A stretch of DNA of 14,663 nucleotides from CAVSUR01 sp052143655 (GTDB lineage: Bacteria; Actinomycetota; Actinomycetes; Streptosporangiales; Streptosporangiaceae), in contig JBKQSL010000059.1 in the NCBI GenBank assembly GCA_052143655.1, forward strand, positions 1 to 14,663, given 5' to 3'. The first letter of the stretch is position 1. Each line of letters begins with the position of its first letter. The position numbers and the translations under genes are program-made. Of the stretch, positions 1-6,175 are shown in pieces. The notes under the pieces are model-generated. The model was not told the origin of the DNA, ran no database searches, and saw nothing but the letters and a program-made list of their open reading frames with translations.

Positions 1-7
1 CGCGCGA

Positions 8-325
8 TCAGCCCGGCCAGTGATAGGTGGCGACAGTGCCGCCGCTGATGCTGACCACGCCTTCAGGGGTGGTGGCGTCCTGCCAGATGGTGTATTCGCC
101 GGCGGCTAGCTCGGGGTAGACGGCGGCGTACTGCACGGTGCCGGCTGTCCGGCGTTCGCGGACTTGTGAGTGCGTGCGGCGTGCGGCCGGGATGCCGTTC
201 TGGCTGATCTCGATTTCGCGGCCGCCCAGGGCGGCGGACGTGTGCAGCACCAGGGCGCCGACTCCAGGTCCGATGTTGAGAACCACGCTGCCGGAGCGGG
301 AGGGGCCGGGGATGAATTCGGTCAT
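8..325 (-). CDS. Conserved small protein of unknown function (105 aa), third gene of the DUF4331 group
   Basis: The frame is complete, ATG to TGA, and has good actinobacterial codon bias. The protein appears to be all beta: it opens with a short polar stretch, then SGSVVLNIGPGVGALVLHT, a GREIEIS strand, a charged RTHSQVRERR segment, and ends in AGEYTIW and a GGTVATYHW strand. There is no signal peptide, membrane segment or cysteine. Proteins of this look occur in actinobacteria, sometimes labelled phospholipase without visible catalytic residues; I see no lipase motif here and assign no function. The ribosome site is weak (AGG about 12 nt from the ATG). It lies 144 bp downstream of the DUF4331 gene on the same strand, with a strong hairpin in between, so it is either expressed by read-through or from its own promoter in that gap. 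Confidence 0.75.
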   Translation of the reverse strand: MTEFIPGPSRSGSVVLNIGPGVGALVLHTSAALGGREIEISQNGIPAARRTHSQVRERRTAGTVQYAAVYPELAAGEYTIWQDATTPEGVVSISGGTVATYHWPG

Positions 326-381
326 TGCGCTGTGAACCTGTTCTTCCTGAGGGTCTTACTGCACACGGAACGGGATGAGAA

Positions 382-409
382 GGGGACCGAGCCCAGGGGA
401 CCGAGCCCA
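382..409. repeat. Two tandem copies of a 14-bp unit
   Basis: GGGGACCGAGCCCA occurs at 382-395 and again, identical, at 396-409, next to the hairpin at 414-457. The GGACCGAG part of each copy is the exact complement of CTCGGTCC at 457-464, so either copy could extend the hairpin stem. Confidence 0.85.
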
Positions 410-413
410 GGGG

Positions 414-457
414 GCCGCACCGGGCGCCGGCCAGTGCTGGCCCGCGCCCGGTGCGGC
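414..457. terminator. Long perfect GC hairpin, probable terminator of the DUF4331 gene
   Basis: A 14-bp perfect stem (GCCGCACCGGGCGC at 414-427 with its complement at 444-457) is followed, after a C-C mismatch, by an inner stem GGCCAG/CTGGCC (429-434/437-442). It starts 13 bp after the DUF4331 stop codon. There is no T-run on either side, as is common for actinobacterial terminators, so termination strength cannot be judged from sequence. It could also be a processing or mRNA-stabilising structure between two co-transcribed genes. Confidence 0.65.
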
Positions 458-469
458 TCGGTCCGCTGG

Positions 470-1846
470 TCAGGACGGGTTGTCGTAGCCGTCGTAGGGA
501 ACCCCCAGGTAGGGGAATGTCGATATCGGCTGGTTGGTGACGCTGGTGCCCGTCAGGCCATCGGTGACATCCGGCACGACCTTGTCGACCACGTACTTGG
601 AGTCGATCAGCGGGTACACGATCCCGGCGATGGCCCGCAGCTCGATGGTGACCACGTCGTCGGCCACCCGCCGCCCGTTCGGGAACCCGGCGGGGTCCCC
701 GCCGATCAGCCCGAGCGTGCTGTAGGTCGAGGAGCTGGTGGGCGTGGGCGGGATCGAGGTGTTGAGCCGCTGCATGTCGGCCTGCACACTGCCGGTGTAG
801 TTGGTGAAGCCCTTGATCAGCCCCGACGGGATTCCGGTCAGCAGGATGGCCTCAAGGTCGGCGCGGGGCGCGCCGGACTTGTCCAGGGCAGCGAGATTCG
901 GGAAGGCACCCGGGTACAGGACGGGCAGCAAGTCGGCCAGCTCCGGATGCGCGACGTAGGCGGCGAACTGCTTGTCGGCTGCCGGCTGCTGCTTGTTCCA
1001 GTAGTCCTTCCTGGCCAGCGGGACGAGGACCTCATTGAACAGCGGGTTTCCCAGCCGCGACACCTGCGTGAAGGGCCCGCTGGCGGCGTTGTTCTCGCTG
1101 TCCGGGTCGGCGATCTGCACGCGCTGGCGGCTCGCGCTCGTCCACACCCCGATCGTCGGCCGCCCGCTGACGGTCAGCTGCGAGATGGGAACTTGAATGG
1201 CGATCGAGTGCACGTTCAGCCGGTTAGTGGTGTTCACGCCGGGCGCGCTGTGCAGGCCTTCGGCCTTCGCGTAGACGTTGTATTCCTGAAGCGGGCGGAG
1301 GTTGCCCAGGTCGAAAATCGAGCCCAGGTCGACGTAGAATTCCTCGGCGCGCTGGCCTGCGAAAACGCTGACGCCGCCCGCCAGCGAGTGGACGGCCGGC
1401 GCTCCGAGGTTGGCCTCGTAGTCCGGCGTGGACAGCACGCCGACGTTGCACGGCGGGCAGGCGAGGCCAGTTCCCAGCACGTGAGAGCCGGAATGGTCTG
1501 CCCGGGTAACCGAGTAGAACTGCTTGCTGTTCCAGGTCGAGTCGCTCAGGGATGTGATCGGCCCGGTGTTGTACAGGAAGCTCGTGGGTGTCGTCAGTTT
1601 CGTCGTGAAGCGGAACTGGTAAGAGATGTCGGCTAGGCCGCTGCCGGAGTTGCTGATGTGTATCTCATACAGCACACGGTCGCCGAACTCGTAGAAGTTC
1701 GGGCCGCCCGCAGGCTCCTGGAACGGGATGTAATTAGCGATCAGGGTGACCGTGCCCGGCTTATCCGGGCTGACAAACGCGTAGACGTCAGTGCTATCGG
1801 CGACCGGATCCTTGGAAGTTTCCGGTGCCTCGCGATGCGAAGACAT
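470..1846 (-). CDS. DUF4331 family protein (458 aa)
   Basis: The N-terminus SSHREAP followed by DPVADSTDVYAFVSPDKP is the typical opening of DUF4331 proteins, and the C-terminal NGRRVADDVVTIELRAI stretch is the other hallmark. Length is normal for the family and the protein appears full-length. Between them lies a mostly beta region with a CPPC motif (C130, C133) that could bind metal or form a disulfide. I see no N-terminal signal peptide or membrane segment. The biochemical role of DUF4331 is not established to my knowledge. The ATG at 1846 is preceded by GAGGT at ideal spacing, which fixes the start. The gene lies 50 bp downstream of the Tat-signal gene, same strand, so the two are probably one transcript; the hairpin at 414-457 follows the stop. 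Confidence 0.9.
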   Translation of the reverse strand: MSSHREAPETSKDPVADSTDVYAFVSPDKPGTVTLIANYIPFQEPAGGPNFYEFGDRVLYEIHISNSGSGLADISYQFRFTTKLTTPTSFLYNTGPITSLSDSTWNSKQFYSVTRADHSGSHVLGTGLACPPCNVGVLSTPDYEANLGAPAVHSLAGGVSVFAGQRAEEFYVDLGSIFDLGNLRPLQEYNVYAKAEGLHSAPGVNTTNRLNVHSIAIQVPISQLTVSGRPTIGVWTSASRQRVQIADPDSENNAASGPFTQVSRLGNPLFNEVLVPLARKDYWNKQQPAADKQFAAYVAHPELADLLPVLYPGAFPNLAALDKSGAPRADLEAILLTGIPSGLIKGFTNYTGSVQADMQRLNTSIPPTPTSSSTYSTLGLIGGDPAGFPNGRRVADDVVTIELRAIAGIVYPLIDSKYVVDKVVPDVTDGLTGTSVTNQPISTFPYLGVPYDGYDNPS

Positions 1847-1896
1847 TCAATTACCTCACAGGCTCGTGCTGGGAATGGCGGACTGCAGAACGGCTG

Positions 1897-2235
1897 TCAC
1901 CGGCTTGCGCGGACAAGGCGCGCAGCCAGTTCCCGGTCCTGCAAGCGGGTGTGGCTGGTGCCGCGGAACACGTCGATCTCGCCAGTCCTGGCGTCTCGCA
2001 CGTGCACAACGACCTGCTCGGTGCCGGCCGCGTCGTCCCCGTCGGCATGCTTGCCCTGTGCCGCCGGGGCAGGCGGGGTCGAGGCGAGGGCCGGTGCTGC
2101 CATTCCCGCGAACGCAGTCGCGGCGAGTCCCGCCCCGGCGCCGGCCAGTACCGAGCGCCGCGACGGGTGTCGCGGTCCTTCCCGATCGGCGGCAGCATGG
2201 CCGGCGGGCGAGTTCAGGTCATCTAGACCAGGCAT
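1897..2235 (-). CDS. Short Tat-signal protein (112 aa), first gene of the DUF4331 group
   Basis: The N-terminus carries a twin-arginine signal: SRRSVLAG (R26, R27), a hydrophobic Ala/Gly/Leu segment at about 29-50 and an APALA cleavage site near residue 51. This leaves a mature chain of about 61 residues with a disordered, charged start and a small folded-looking end (EQVVVHVRDARTGEIDVFRG, then a basic amphipathic helix). The product is therefore predicted to be exported folded by Tat. I do not recognise the mature domain. The frame stays open to a GTG at 2298, but ATG 2235 has GGAAGGGAA just upstream at good spacing, and the GTG has none, so 2235 is preferred. It lies 50 bp upstream of the DUF4331 gene and probably heads its transcript. 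Confidence 0.7.
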   Translation of the reverse strand: MPGLDDLNSPAGHAAADREGPRHPSRRSVLAGAGAGLAATAFAGMAAPALASTPPAPAAQGKHADGDDAAGTEQVVVHVRDARTGEIDVFRGTSHTRLQDRELAARLVRASR

Positions 2236-2239
2236 GAGA

Positions 2240-2248
2240 TTCCCTTCC
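2240..2248 (-). promoter_or_regulatory. Ribosome binding site deciding the Tat-protein start
   Basis: On the minus strand the bases read GGAAGGGAA and end 4 nt before ATG 2235. This favours the ATG over the in-frame GTG at 2298 and places the twin arginines about 25 residues from the N-terminus, which suits a Tat signal. Confidence 0.6.
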
Positions 2249-2437
2249 GGGCCGGTGACGCTACGCGGTCCGACCAGCGAGCAGGAGCGTGAAATCACCC
2301 GGTAGTTCGGGGCCGCCGCGCGGGCGGATGGGCCGCCGTTTCGCTGAAGCCAAATCGTTATCTCCGGCGGCCGCGACCGTCGGAGGACTACATCACCCGC
2401 GCTCGCCTCGCCAGGGCCGGGTGAAAACCTGGCTCAC

Positions 2438-2484
2438 CCACCGTGCCGGACAGCGTCACCCCCACCGTGCCGGACAGCGTCACC
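2438..2484. repeat. Two copies of a 23-bp unit (period 24)
   Basis: The segment 2438-2460 is repeated exactly at 2462-2484; both start CCACCGTGCCGGACAGCG. It is intergenic, between the exporter stop and the Tat-protein gene. No known binding site is recognised. Confidence 0.85.
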
Positions 2485-2569
2485 GCCGGGACGGGCGCGG
2501 TGACGACCACTGGCCCGGGCGACCTGGGTACCTCGAGCTCGGCTGCCGGGCGTCCTGGCTGGGCCTGGG

Positions 2570-2597
2570 CCGGTCAGCTCCGGCCGGTCAGCTCCGG
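2570..2597. repeat. Two tandem copies of a 14-bp unit at the exporter stop codon
   Basis: CCGGTCAGCTCCGG occurs at 2570-2583 and 2584-2597. The stop codon of the exporter gene (2588-2590) lies inside the second copy, so the duplication starts in coding sequence and extends beyond it. The unit is not a multiple of three, consistent with it lying mostly after the stop. Confidence 0.8.
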
Positions 2598-4405
2598 CCG
2601 GGCAGCCCGGCGTCCTGGCCGTCGGCGGCAGCCGCCTCGATGACGGCCGGTGCCGCCGCCTGCACCTCGGCGGACTCGGCGCCCTGCACGTCCGACGCGG
2701 TGGCCGCGTGCTCGTCATGCACGTACCGGCCGCCGCGCATCAGCGACACGGCCGAGGCGACCAGCAGGATTCCGATCGCGGTGCTGAACACCACCACCAG
2801 GCCGTGGTGGAACGGCGCGGAGATCAGCTGCGGGAAGAAATCGTGCCCGGTGAGCACGGCGGCGTTGGGCGCGGGCAGCCTGGCCAGGATCCCGGTCGGC
2901 GCGAGTAGCTCGTGCACCGGGTTGTAGCCGAGGAACGCCGAGAACAGGCTGCCGACCGGCGGCAGCTTCGCCACCCCGGCAGCGATCGGCAGCGGCACGC
3001 CCTGCCCGGTCAGCCCGCGGGTCATCGCCGCGGGCAGGGTGGCCGCCAGCCCGGCGATCATCAGCGAGAAGAACACGCCGATCGACAGCACGAAGCCGGA
3101 GTTCTGGAAGGTCGCCAGCATGCCCGAGGCTGCGCCGCGCTGCCGGGCGGGCACGCTGTTCATGATCGCGGCCGCGTTGGGCGCCGAGAATAGGCCCATC
3201 CCCGCTCCGGCCAGGAAGATCAGCGCCCCGAACTCCGGATAGCTGAAGTTGACCGGTATCAGCAGCAGCCCGAAGAAGGCGACCGCCGACAGCGCCAGCC
3301 CGCCAGAGGCGAACCAGCGCGCTCCGTGCTTGTCCGACAGCCAGCCCGATACCGGACCGGAGACGACGAAACCGCAGGTCAGCGCGAGCAGGTAGATGCC
3401 CGACCACAGCGGGGTGTCCTGGTAGGCGTAGCCGTGCAGCGGCAGCCAGATGCCCTGCAGCCAGAGGATCAGCATGAACTGAAGGCCGCCGCGGGCGATC
3501 GAGGCCAGCAGGGTCGCGGCGTTGCCCGCCGCGAACGCCCGGATCTTCAGCAGCCGCAGGTCGAACATCGGCGCCTCGACATGCAGCTCGATGAAGCAGA
3601 ACGCGATCAGCAGGGCCGCGCCGCCGATCACGCCGATGAGCACCTTCGGGCTGGTCCAGCCCATCGAGTGGCCGCCGTACGGCTCCAGTCCGTAGGTGAT
3701 CCCGGCCAGGATCCCGATCAGGCCGAGGCCGAACGTGATGTTTCCGGCCACGTCGATCCGGGCCTTGGTCCGGACCCCGGTTTCCTTGAGCGACCGGTAC
3801 GACCAGATGGTGCCGCCCAGGCCGATCGGCACCGACACGATGAACACCAGCCGCCAGTCCACCGCGGCCAGGATGCCGCCCAGGATCAGCCCGAGGAACT
3901 GCCCGGAGATGCCCGCGACCTGGTTGATGCCCATGGCCGTGCCGCGCTGGTCGGCGGGGAACGCGTCGGTCAGGATGGCGGGGGAGTTGGCCATCAGCAT
4001 CGCCCCGCCGACGGCCTGCAGTACCCGCCAGCCGATCAGCCACAGCGCTCCGGCCGGGCCGGTGTACGGGTCGAACGGCAGCGCGAGCGCGCCGAGCCCG
4101 AAGATCGCGAATCCCGCGTTGTACATCCGCACCCGGCCGTAGATGTCGCCGAGCCGGCCCAGCGTGACCACCAGCACCGCGGACACCACCAGGTAGCCCA
4201 TCAGCATCCACAGCAGGTAGCTGAAGCTGCCCGCCGACAGCGGGTTGAGGTGGATGCCGCGGAAGATGGCCGGCAGCGCGATGATCACGATCGAGGCGTT
4301 GACGGTGGCCGCGAGCATGCCCAGCGTCGTGTTGGACAGCGCCACCCACTTGTAGTGAGTGTCCGGCAGCCCGCGCCCGGCCGTTCCAGCAGGATTGTCG
4401 GCCAC
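2588..4405 (-). CDS. MFS drug/proton antiporter, DHA2 (EmrB/QacA) type, 605 aa
   Basis: This is a hydrophobic protein with about 14 membrane segments, as in the DHA2 branch of the major facilitator superfamily, which exports drugs or metabolites using the proton gradient. Visible signatures: the first segment ending in NASIVIIALPAI (36-47), motif A GRLGDIYGRVR (83-93), motif B from WRVLQAVGGAM (126-136), DQRGTAMG (152-159) and a motif C-like GQFLGLILGG (168-177). After the last segment (about 545-560) comes a soluble Ala-rich tail of about 45 residues. The usual acidic residue of segment 1 is replaced by Ala/Thr-Val-Asn. The start is GTG, chosen because GGGGAGG lies 5 nt upstream. No regulator adjoins it, but an operator-like palindrome overlaps its promoter. 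Substrate unknown. Confidence 0.92.
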   Translation of the reverse strand: MADNPAGTAGRGLPDTHYKWVALSNTTLGMLAATVNASIVIIALPAIFRGIHLNPLSAGSFSYLLWMLMGYLVVSAVLVVTLGRLGDIYGRVRMYNAGFAIFGLGALALPFDPYTGPAGALWLIGWRVLQAVGGAMLMANSPAILTDAFPADQRGTAMGINQVAGISGQFLGLILGGILAAVDWRLVFIVSVPIGLGGTIWSYRSLKETGVRTKARIDVAGNITFGLGLIGILAGITYGLEPYGGHSMGWTSPKVLIGVIGGAALLIAFCFIELHVEAPMFDLRLLKIRAFAAGNAATLLASIARGGLQFMLILWLQGIWLPLHGYAYQDTPLWSGIYLLALTCGFVVSGPVSGWLSDKHGARWFASGGLALSAVAFFGLLLIPVNFSYPEFGALIFLAGAGMGLFSAPNAAAIMNSVPARQRGAASGMLATFQNSGFVLSIGVFFSLMIAGLAATLPAAMTRGLTGQGVPLPIAAGVAKLPPVGSLFSAFLGYNPVHELLAPTGILARLPAPNAAVLTGHDFFPQLISAPFHHGLVVVFSTAIGILLVASAVSLMRGGRYVHDEHAATASDVQGAESAEVQAAAPAVIEAAAADGQDAGLPGRS

Positions 4406-4432
4406 GCTGTCCTCCCCGCCGCTGCCCGGATA

Positions 4433-4446
4433 TTTGCTAGAGCAAA
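4433..4446. promoter_or_regulatory. Operator candidate (14-bp inverted repeat) on the exporter promoter
   Basis: TTTGCTAGAGCAAA is a perfect inverted repeat, TTTGCT-AG-AGCAAA, and one of the few AT-rich spots in the region. It overlaps the -10 element (TAGTTT on the minus strand, 4445-4450) and the expected transcription start of the exporter gene. This is the size and place expected for a MarR- or TetR-like dimer that represses an efflux pump. The regulator is not identified; the TetR gene at 7357 is only a possibility. Confidence 0.5.
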
Positions 4447-4474
4447 ACTAACAGGGGCCGGCGTCGCCCAGGAA
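4445..4474 (-). promoter_or_regulatory. Probable promoter of the MFS exporter gene
   Basis: On the minus strand TAGTTT (4445-4450) matches the actinobacterial -10 consensus TANNNT, and TTCCTG (4469-4474) lies 18 bp upstream as a partial -35. A start near 4438 would give a leader of about 33 nt containing the GGGGAGG ribosome site. Confidence 0.4.
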
Positions 4475-4502
4475 GCGTGCGCTGCCGTGCGGCAGCGCAC
4501 GC
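4475..4502. other. Perfect 12-bp stem, 4-nt loop hairpin between divergent genes
   Basis: GCGTGCGCTGCC (4475-4486) and GGCAGCGCACGC (4491-4502) are exact complements around GTGC. It sits between the divergent exporter and GH25 genes, upstream of both predicted starts of transcription, so it is not a terminator of either. It may be a DNA-level binding site or a cruciform-prone element separating the two promoters. Confidence 0.6.
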
Positions 4503-4532
4503 GAATTGCGGCCGGCCCGGCGAAGGCCGCGA

Positions 4533-4538
4533 TAAGGT
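4533..4538 (+). promoter_or_regulatory. -10 element placing the transcript start at the GH25 ATG (leaderless)
   Basis: TAAGGT fits TANNNT and ends 6 nt before ATG 4545, so transcription should begin at or next to the A of the start codon. No Shine-Dalgarno sequence is present. A partial -35, TTGCGG (4506-4511), lies 21 bp upstream, which is longer than usual. Confidence 0.5.
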
Positions 4539-4544
4539 CTCCGC

Positions 4545-5501
4545 ATGCTGAGCCGATTGCGCGACGGCCTGCTGCGCGCCGCGCAGCCGCTGGCTGCCCG
4601 GCGGACCATCCCCGGAGTCGATGTCTCCAGCTTCCAGGGCCGGCCCGCCGCCTGGCGCTCGGAAGCCGGGCGGATCAGCTGGGCCGCGGTCAAGGTCACC
4701 GAACTCGAGCCCTCCGGCCTGCGGTACGTGAACCCGGACGCCAGCGCGGACTGGTCGTACCTGCACCGCAATAAGAGGTTCCGGCTGGCGTACCTGTTCG
4801 GCCATCCGTCGGTCAGTGCCCCCGAGACCGTTGACTTCTTCATCGCCGAACTGAAGAACATGGGCCTGGGCGACCGCGACGGGGTGGCCCTCGACCTGGA
4901 AGTCTCCGACGGGCTGTCTGCCGCGGAGGTGAGCGCCTGGGCCTCGGACGTGATGTCCGCCCTGTTCCACCGCCTGGGCCGGATGCCGGTGCTGTACACG
5001 TTCCTGTCGTTCGCCTACGCCGGGAACTGCGCGGGCCTGGGCCACTACCCGCTGTGGATCGCCGACCCGTCCAGCCGGGCGGGGCACCCGCAGGTGCCCC
5101 GGCCGTGGACCACCTGGCATATCCACCAGTACGACATCACCGGTGCGATCGACCGGGACGTGGCGAGATATCCGAGCAGGGTGGCCATGGCCGCCGCGCT
5201 GGGCAAGCTGAAGGAGCCGAACGTGAAGGAAATCGGCGGGAAGATCGCCGGGGGGCTGTGCTCGGTGCGCTGGCCCGACGCCACGATCGTCGTCGCGGGC
5301 CTGGGGGAGAACGGGTACATCCAGGCCACCCGGCTGGTGAACGGCAAGTGGACCGCGTGGGAGAACATCAGCAAGACCAAGGCCAGGGGCGCGCCCGCGA
5401 TGATCGCCTGGGGGGAGAAGAGCGGGCACCTGTACTATACCAGCGAGACCGGGGCTGTCGTCGAGCTGGTGACCTCCACCGCAGGGCAGAAGTGGGGCTG
5501 A
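4545..5501 (+). CDS. GH25 family lysozyme-like protein with C-terminal propeller-like blades (318 aa)
   Basis: Residues about 21-215 match glycoside hydrolase family 25 (N-acetylmuramidases that cut the MurNAc-GlcNAc bond of peptidoglycan): GVDVSSFQG with D26, AAVKVTE (47-53), the catalytic pair in ALDLEVSDG (D117, E119), PLWIADPS (169-176) and WHIHQYD (191-197). The spacing of D26, D117 and E119 fits the family. Residues about 230-318 hold two similar segments, each a few beta strands ending in W (GKWTAWENIS; AGQKWG), resembling blades of PLL/tectonin-type propellers, too few for a complete propeller. There is no signal peptide or membrane segment; the first 20 residues form a basic amphipathic helix. 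How it would reach the wall is unclear. It is apparently leaderless. The DUF1707 gene starts 46 nt downstream. Confidence 0.85.
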   Translation: MLSRLRDGLLRAAQPLAARRTIPGVDVSSFQGRPAAWRSEAGRISWAAVKVTELEPSGLRYVNPDASADWSYLHRNKRFRLAYLFGHPSVSAPETVDFFIAELKNMGLGDRDGVALDLEVSDGLSAAEVSAWASDVMSALFHRLGRMPVLYTFLSFAYAGNCAGLGHYPLWIADPSSRAGHPQVPRPWTTWHIHQYDITGAIDRDVARYPSRVAMAAALGKLKEPNVKEIGGKIAGGLCSVRWPDATIVVAGLGENGYIQATRLVNGKWTAWENISKTKARGAPAMIAWGEKSGHLYYTSETGAVVELVTSTAGQKWG

Positions 5502-5534
5502 TACCGGATGCGGCCGCCCGGCCGGGCGGTGACG

Positions 5535-5540
5535 TATGTT
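5535..5540 (+). promoter_or_regulatory. -10 element of the DUF1707 gene (leaderless)
   Basis: TATGTT fits TANNNT and ends exactly 6 nt before GTG 5547, the same geometry as at 4533-4545. No ribosome site precedes the GTG. This supports GTG 5547 over the in-frame ATG 5508, which lies upstream of the -10. No convincing -35 is seen. Confidence 0.5.
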
Positions 5541-5546
5541 CGGACG

Positions 5547-6137
5547 GTGAGCTCCCGTCCCGGCCCCGCTGACCTGCGCGCGTCCGACGCAGACCGGGAG
5601 CGCGTGGCCGACCTGCTCGCCGCGGCCGCCGCGGACGGGCGGCTGACGCCCGACGAGCACGCGGAGCGGGTCGAGCGCGCCTACGCCGCGCGCACGCTGG
5701 GCGAGCTGGCCAGGCTGACCACCGACCTGGCTGACCCGGCCGGGCAGCCGATCCGGCTCGACAGCGGGCGCGTGATCACCGGGTTCTTCCGCGGCGAGCA
5801 GCGGGACGGCCGCTGGGTCGTGCCCGACCGCCTCAGCGTGGCCGCCGTCGGCGGCACGGTCACCCTGGACCTGCGGGAGGCGCTGCTGTCGGCCAGCCGG
5901 GTGACCGTCTATGCCACGCTGCTGGCAGGCCAGCTGGAACTGAAGGTACCCGAGGGCGTGGCGGTCGAGTTCACCGGATCTTCGCTGCTCAGCCGCCGCC
6001 GGGTGCGCGGCGGCCCGCTGCCGCCGGCGGCGCCCGGGACGCCGGTCATCGAGATCCGGCTGCTCGCCGCGGCGGGCACCGTCACGGTGTTCACTCCCAG
6101 GCCGCCCCGCTGGCGGCCGCTCAGCCGGCGGCGGTAG
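5547..6137 (+). CDS. DUF1707 and LiaF-like C-terminal domain protein (196 aa)
   Basis: The first part is a DUF1707 (SHOCT-like) module: LRASDADRERVADLL (10-24), then DGRLTPDEHAERVERAYAAR (30-49) and LGELARLTTDL (51-61). After a linker, about 76-183 is a beta-rich segment (ITGFFRGEQRDGRWVVP, VTLDLREA, QLELKVPEGVAVEF) like the C-terminal domain of LiaF/DUF2154 cell-envelope stress proteins. No membrane segment or signal is present, unlike many DUF1707 proteins. The Arg-rich tail ends the protein. Role: inferred sensing or regulation at the envelope, unproven. An ATG at 5508 is in frame, but GTG 5547 is preferred because the DUF1707 motif follows it directly and a -10 hexamer lies 6 nt before it. 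It follows the GH25 gene and converges with glpX 38 bp away. Confidence 0.8.
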   Translation: MSSRPGPADLRASDADRERVADLLAAAAADGRLTPDEHAERVERAYAARTLGELARLTTDLADPAGQPIRLDSGRVITGFFRGEQRDGRWVVPDRLSVAAVGGTVTLDLREALLSASRVTVYATLLAGQLELKVPEGVAVEFTGSSLLSRRRVRGGPLPPAAPGTPVIEIRLLAAAGTVTVFTPRPPRWRPLSRRR

Positions 6138-6143
6138 CTGGTG

Positions 6144-6174
6144 GCCGCCACGGCCCCGCGGCGCGGCAGGCGGC
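6144..6174. terminator. GC inverted repeat between convergent genes, possible shared terminator
   Basis: GCCGCC (6144-6149) pairs with GGCGGC (6169-6174) around a GC-rich loop that can fold further. It fills nearly all of the 38-bp gap between the DUF1707 stop and the glpX stop. No T-run is present; a bidirectional terminator is inferred from position. Confidence 0.35.
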
Positions 6175-6175
6175 T

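Larger units (their letters stand above)
2236..2587. other. Non-coding gap of 352 bp between the exporter and the Tat-protein gene
   Basis: No credible gene lies here; open frames on both strands have poor composition. It holds a 23-bp element beginning CCACCGTGCCGG present twice (2438-2460 and 2462-2484, period 24), part of a 14-bp tandem repeat at 2570-2597, and a small inverted repeat GGGTGA/TCACCC (2419-2424 and 2434-2439) that could be a weak terminator for the exporter. A locally AT-richer patch at about 2350-2363 is the likeliest place for the promoter of the Tat-DUF4331 transcript, but I cannot name -35/-10 elements with confidence. Confidence 0.5.

Noticed and set aside
170..1636. 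Long open frame on the plus strand opposite the DUF4331 gene
   Set aside because: Its translation is Gly/Arg/Asp-rich without any family motif. The opposite strand encodes a clear DUF4331 protein with a good ribosome site. GC-rich DNA leaves such antisense frames open.
2236..2298. GTG 2298 as the start of the Tat-signal protein
   Set aside because: No ribosome site precedes it, and it would place the twin arginines near residue 47, deeper than usual. ATG 2235 has a strong site.
4475..4502. Perfect hairpin as a transcription terminator
   Set aside because: It lies between two divergent gene starts, so no transcript ends there on either strand according to the visible genes, and no T-run follows.
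3326..4774. Long plus-strand frame across the exporter and the start of the GH25 gene
   Set aside because: The predicted product is His/Gln/Arg/Asp-rich with no domain, and it overlaps two well-supported genes. It is a frame shadow.
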